Assembly: GCA_004151065.3 (NCBI GenBank)
Contig: NWUY0300012630.1
Coordinates: 23,111-33,468, forward strand
Source: Larix sibirica
Taxonomy: Eukaryota > Streptophyta > Pinopsida > Pinales > Pinaceae
DNA length: 10,358 nucleotides
Direction: 5' to 3'
Within the stretch, counting starts at the first letter, position 1. The number at the start of each line of letters is the position of its first letter. The notes beneath the pieces are model-generated. The model was not told the origin of the DNA and made no database searches. It saw nothing but the letters and a program-made list of their open reading frames with translations. Shown here in pieces: positions 8,244-10,358 of this stretch. Made by a program: the position numbers and the translations under genes.

Positions 8244-8533
8244 CTAGCAACTTGCTATGTTTATACTGGTTCTTGTTTTTCTTTCTTTCATGCATAGAAT
8301 GAAAGTTAAGAGGGTAGACCTCGGGATTTATACGATGCAAATGTTTTTTTATAATATGGCTCTGCTTACAATGCATTGATTTTTTTAAGGCTGAGTTTGA
8401 ATAATACTCATGAGAAATACAGTGTCTCTGTTCATGTTTCGTTATCCTTTGTTCATGAAATTTGATATTGTAATATAGTATATATATTATATGTATTTGA
8501 TTCACTTGCTCATATCATGAACATATGTGCAGT

Positions 8534-8549
8534 AACCCTCGGAAGGGTT
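8534..8549. other. AACCCT/AGGGTT hairpin
   Basis: AACCCT (8534-8539), loop CGGA, AGGGTT (8544-8549). The outer bases GTA/TAC could extend it with one bulged T. CCCTxxGGG-like hairpins turn up in plant LTRs, but the role here is unknown. Confidence 0.6.
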
Positions 8550-8620
8550 TACATTGTTCCTATTGCGATTGGGATTGGGATTTAATATAGGATCTTTCTC
8601 CATTATCTTTATATGTATTA

Positions 8621-9120
8621 ATATTTTATCTTCCTATGGAATCCTAAGATAAATTATGTTCTATGTATAACATGTAGAATCATTCTTCTCTAATTCAATA
8701 ATGCAGTACAATTAAAAGGAATTATTGGAAATATAAGCATCATATTCAGAAAATGATTGTAGAGAAACAAATAATAAAGCTAAATAAATTGACCAAAGGA
8801 ATTCTAGGTTTTTAACACAACCTAAACATAAAATCTATTAAAAACACAACTACTTTGGTAAATCTCTGCAAAAGCAACTGTTAGTATTTTTAAACATCTC
8901 TATGCACTAATAAAACAGTAAATTCATACAAATCTGCTTATAAAATTCATGTAATGAAACAACATAAATCATTTCTTATTGCAGAAAACTTAAGAAATAT
9001 CTCCTATAAAATATTTATCAACACAGTATACGAAATATAAATATTTTCTTAATCCATTAGCTCAACCAACCATTCATTATATAATATAGTAGTAAATAAA
9101 CATAAGCAAAATTATTTAAA
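8621..9120. other. A-rich gene-free stretch
   Basis: The plus strand is dominated by A-rich words such as aaataa and ataaac, with stops in every frame. No repeat or motif stands out beyond low complexity. It might be the 3' part of the minus-strand LTR-like segment to its right, but no CA/TG end could be placed. Confidence 0.4.
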
Positions 9121-10008
9121 AAAAACTTAACTGAAAACCCTTGGTTCTCCCAACTTGCTATGGAACTGCCATGTTCCTCCCTGCCATAGATTACTATTCT
9201 TGTTCATAAACTCTCAACTTGAATAGATAATCACCCCTGAGCTAGACCAAGCTCACTAAGAAACTAGAACCTAGGTTTGTTTTCCCGTGTGTACTCTTCT
9301 TGAATGTAGACTTGCATAAGATCTCTTTAATCAATTATACGGTTCCTATAGATAATTCCCTCTTTTTTATTTAAGGAGTGCACACTCCTAGACCTCTTCT
9401 TCAACCAAACATGATTGATCTCAATAGGGAACCAAGATAGACCTATACTGTGGTAATGGGAATCCCTGCCTTTGAGGTCTCCCTTTATCTACAATTCATT
9501 TTTCAAGAATGGATTCCCTTTCCATTTTGGATTCAAGAATGGCTTTCCTCTACAGTTTTGATCTATAGACCTCGTCCGCATGATGTAATTTTAGCCATCG
9601 GTGTTGAGATTCATTCTCAGGAGAAAAAGAAACAAGAGAAACCTCCCCCTTTTATTATTTTTCCCTTTTATCATTTTTTGCTTTCAAGAAAATGTGGTGA
9701 GGTTTTATTTTAATTTCCTCACAATTGTTGAAAATAAAAAATTATTATTTCTCTCATCTTATTTAACTTTTCTCTTTTTAAATTTTAATTACTTTCTAGT
9801 CCTAATTCCCTATTAAGCTTGGTCTCTCATCTAACAAATAGTCCCATTGCAAGTAGGTAGAACAATATTAAAGTAATAAACCACTTTAATCTCATAAAGT
9901 TTCATTTTTCCATGACGCCTTACATCATTTATAGGTCCAAGTCTCAAAACATATTTACGTGAAGATTTATTATTTATTACATAGGGGTAAGTCTCTTGGG
10001 ATGCTACA
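9121..10008 (-). mobile_element. LTR-like segment reading leftward from 10008
   Basis: Read on the minus strand, the sequence starts TGTAGCATCCC at 10008, a variant of the TGTAACACCCC start of many plant Ty3/Gypsy LTRs, and its first 30 bases align 21/30 with 2122-2151. Further in, a 6-bp hairpin AGGAGT/ACTCCT (9374-9389) is followed on the minus strand by TTAAATAAAA, which could serve as a TATA region. No open frame with reverse transcriptase or integrase motifs is seen. The left limit is arbitrary. The five bases after 10008 (ACTTG) have no matching copy next to a TG on the left, so the element is truncated, solo and diverged, or miscalled. Confidence 0.35.
9502..9561. repeat. Short tandem duplication, two 30-bp units
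   Basis: Units 9502-9531 and 9532-9561 both start TTCAAGAATGG and match at 24 of 30 positions by hand count. This small diverged duplication lies within the LTR-like segment. Confidence 0.6.
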
Positions 10009-10358
10009 ACTTGGCTTCAAATGGTGAAGCCGTATTGAAGAAATGATGAAGGAAACCTTGGTGAAACCTCTTGGATGAATAAGCAACCTCTCGTAAATGT
10101 TACAAGCTTGGGAGCAGAATCTAAGCACCACTACTTGGTTAAAAAAAAATCAAATATGGATTTCATGTCTTAAGAATATGGGTACAAAGGGAATAATTCT
10201 AAGAAACCCTACCCATCTCCAACTACTCCTAAAAAAACTACTACAACCACTTAAGTTGTGGTCGATGAACATTGATAGGTCACAAGTTAAGTGCCATGAA
10301 CAAGTTATCTATTACTTGTTCTCCATGTTTTGTTGTAATCACCTATTGTCTATGCCTC
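10009..10358. other. Unassigned right flank
   Basis: No gene is supported. There is a partly repeated gaaacct(c)ttgg phrase near 10050-10075, an A9 run at 10142-10150 and an ACCAC/GTGGT hairpin at 10246-10262 around TTAAGTT. If 10008 is a true LTR edge, this is the sequence that flanked or hosted the insertion. Confidence 0.4.

Larger units (their letters stand above)
7890..8620. other. Unique AT-rich region with recurring GTTCATG word and hairpins
   Basis: No coding region is supported. The word GTTCATG or its complement CATGAAC occurs at 8086-8092, 8141-8147, 8430-8436, 8451-8457 and 8516-8522, with a near match at 8198-8204. Hairpins include AATGAAGCT/AGCTTCATT (8222-8243) and AACCCT-CGGA-AGGGTT (8534-8549). 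A TA-rich run lies at about 8475-8495. TCATGGATTCGACC near 7908 resembles a phrase often found in plant LTRs, so retroelement origin is plausible but unproven. Confidence 0.4.

Noticed and set aside
8239-8505. Minus-strand open frame of 88 codons
   Set aside because: Composition-driven (rich in H, K, I, N, Y). Its repeated HEQR comes from the GTTCATG word rather than from a protein motif.
9450-9816. Two overlapping plus-strand frames of 87 and 71 codons
   Set aside because: They overlap each other, end in F/L-rich low-complexity sequence and run antisense to the LTR-like segment.

Overview
The window looks like non-coding, repeat-rich nuclear DNA of a land plant, probably a species with a large, transposon-laden genome. 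The support is the AT-rich background (roughly two thirds A+T by eye), the absence of any convincing intact protein gene, LTR-retrotransposon-like termini of the TGTAACACCCC type, and degenerate, frameshifted coding fragments. I recognise no intact gene, tRNA, rRNA, CRISPR array or bacterial-type operon. The plant assignment is inference.

The dominant feature is a direct duplication of about 3.9 kb. Bases 105-3996 recur at 3998-7889 at a constant offset of 3893, with no indel and only one substitution that I found (A at 1500, G at 5393). The two copies abut at a single undetermined base (n, 3997). The left copy ends, and the right copy begins, exactly at that n. This is the layout expected when two overlapping contigs are joined end to end without merging, so the duplication is more likely an assembly artefact than a biological tandem repeat. 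If so, the real locus is about 6465 bp.

Layout of one copy (left-copy coordinates; add 3893 for the right copy): 105-900 is featureless AT-rich DNA with one good hairpin (770-790). 1000-2060 is a GC- and CpG-richer island. It holds a six-unit degenerate tandem array of about 71 bp per unit (1023-1418), whose units carry a palindromic CCGCA-n-TGCGG core, followed by a minus-strand patchwork of short broken reading frames (about 1498-2072). At about 2122 the DNA returns to AT-rich sequence with an LTR-like start. It then carries a T-arm-like hairpin (3207-3232) and an LTR-style hairpin/TATA/AATAAA module (3513-3682).

Unique sequence to the right (7890-10358) is again AT-rich. 7890-8620 has a recurring GTTCATG/CATGAAC word and several hairpins. 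8620-9120 is A-rich on the plus strand. About 9120-10008 looks like the 5' part of an LTR on the minus strand, beginning at 10008. 10009-10358 is unassigned flank. No set of genes works together here: the window reads as nested or decayed retroelement DNA. Its most unusual native element is the palindromic 71-bp array.
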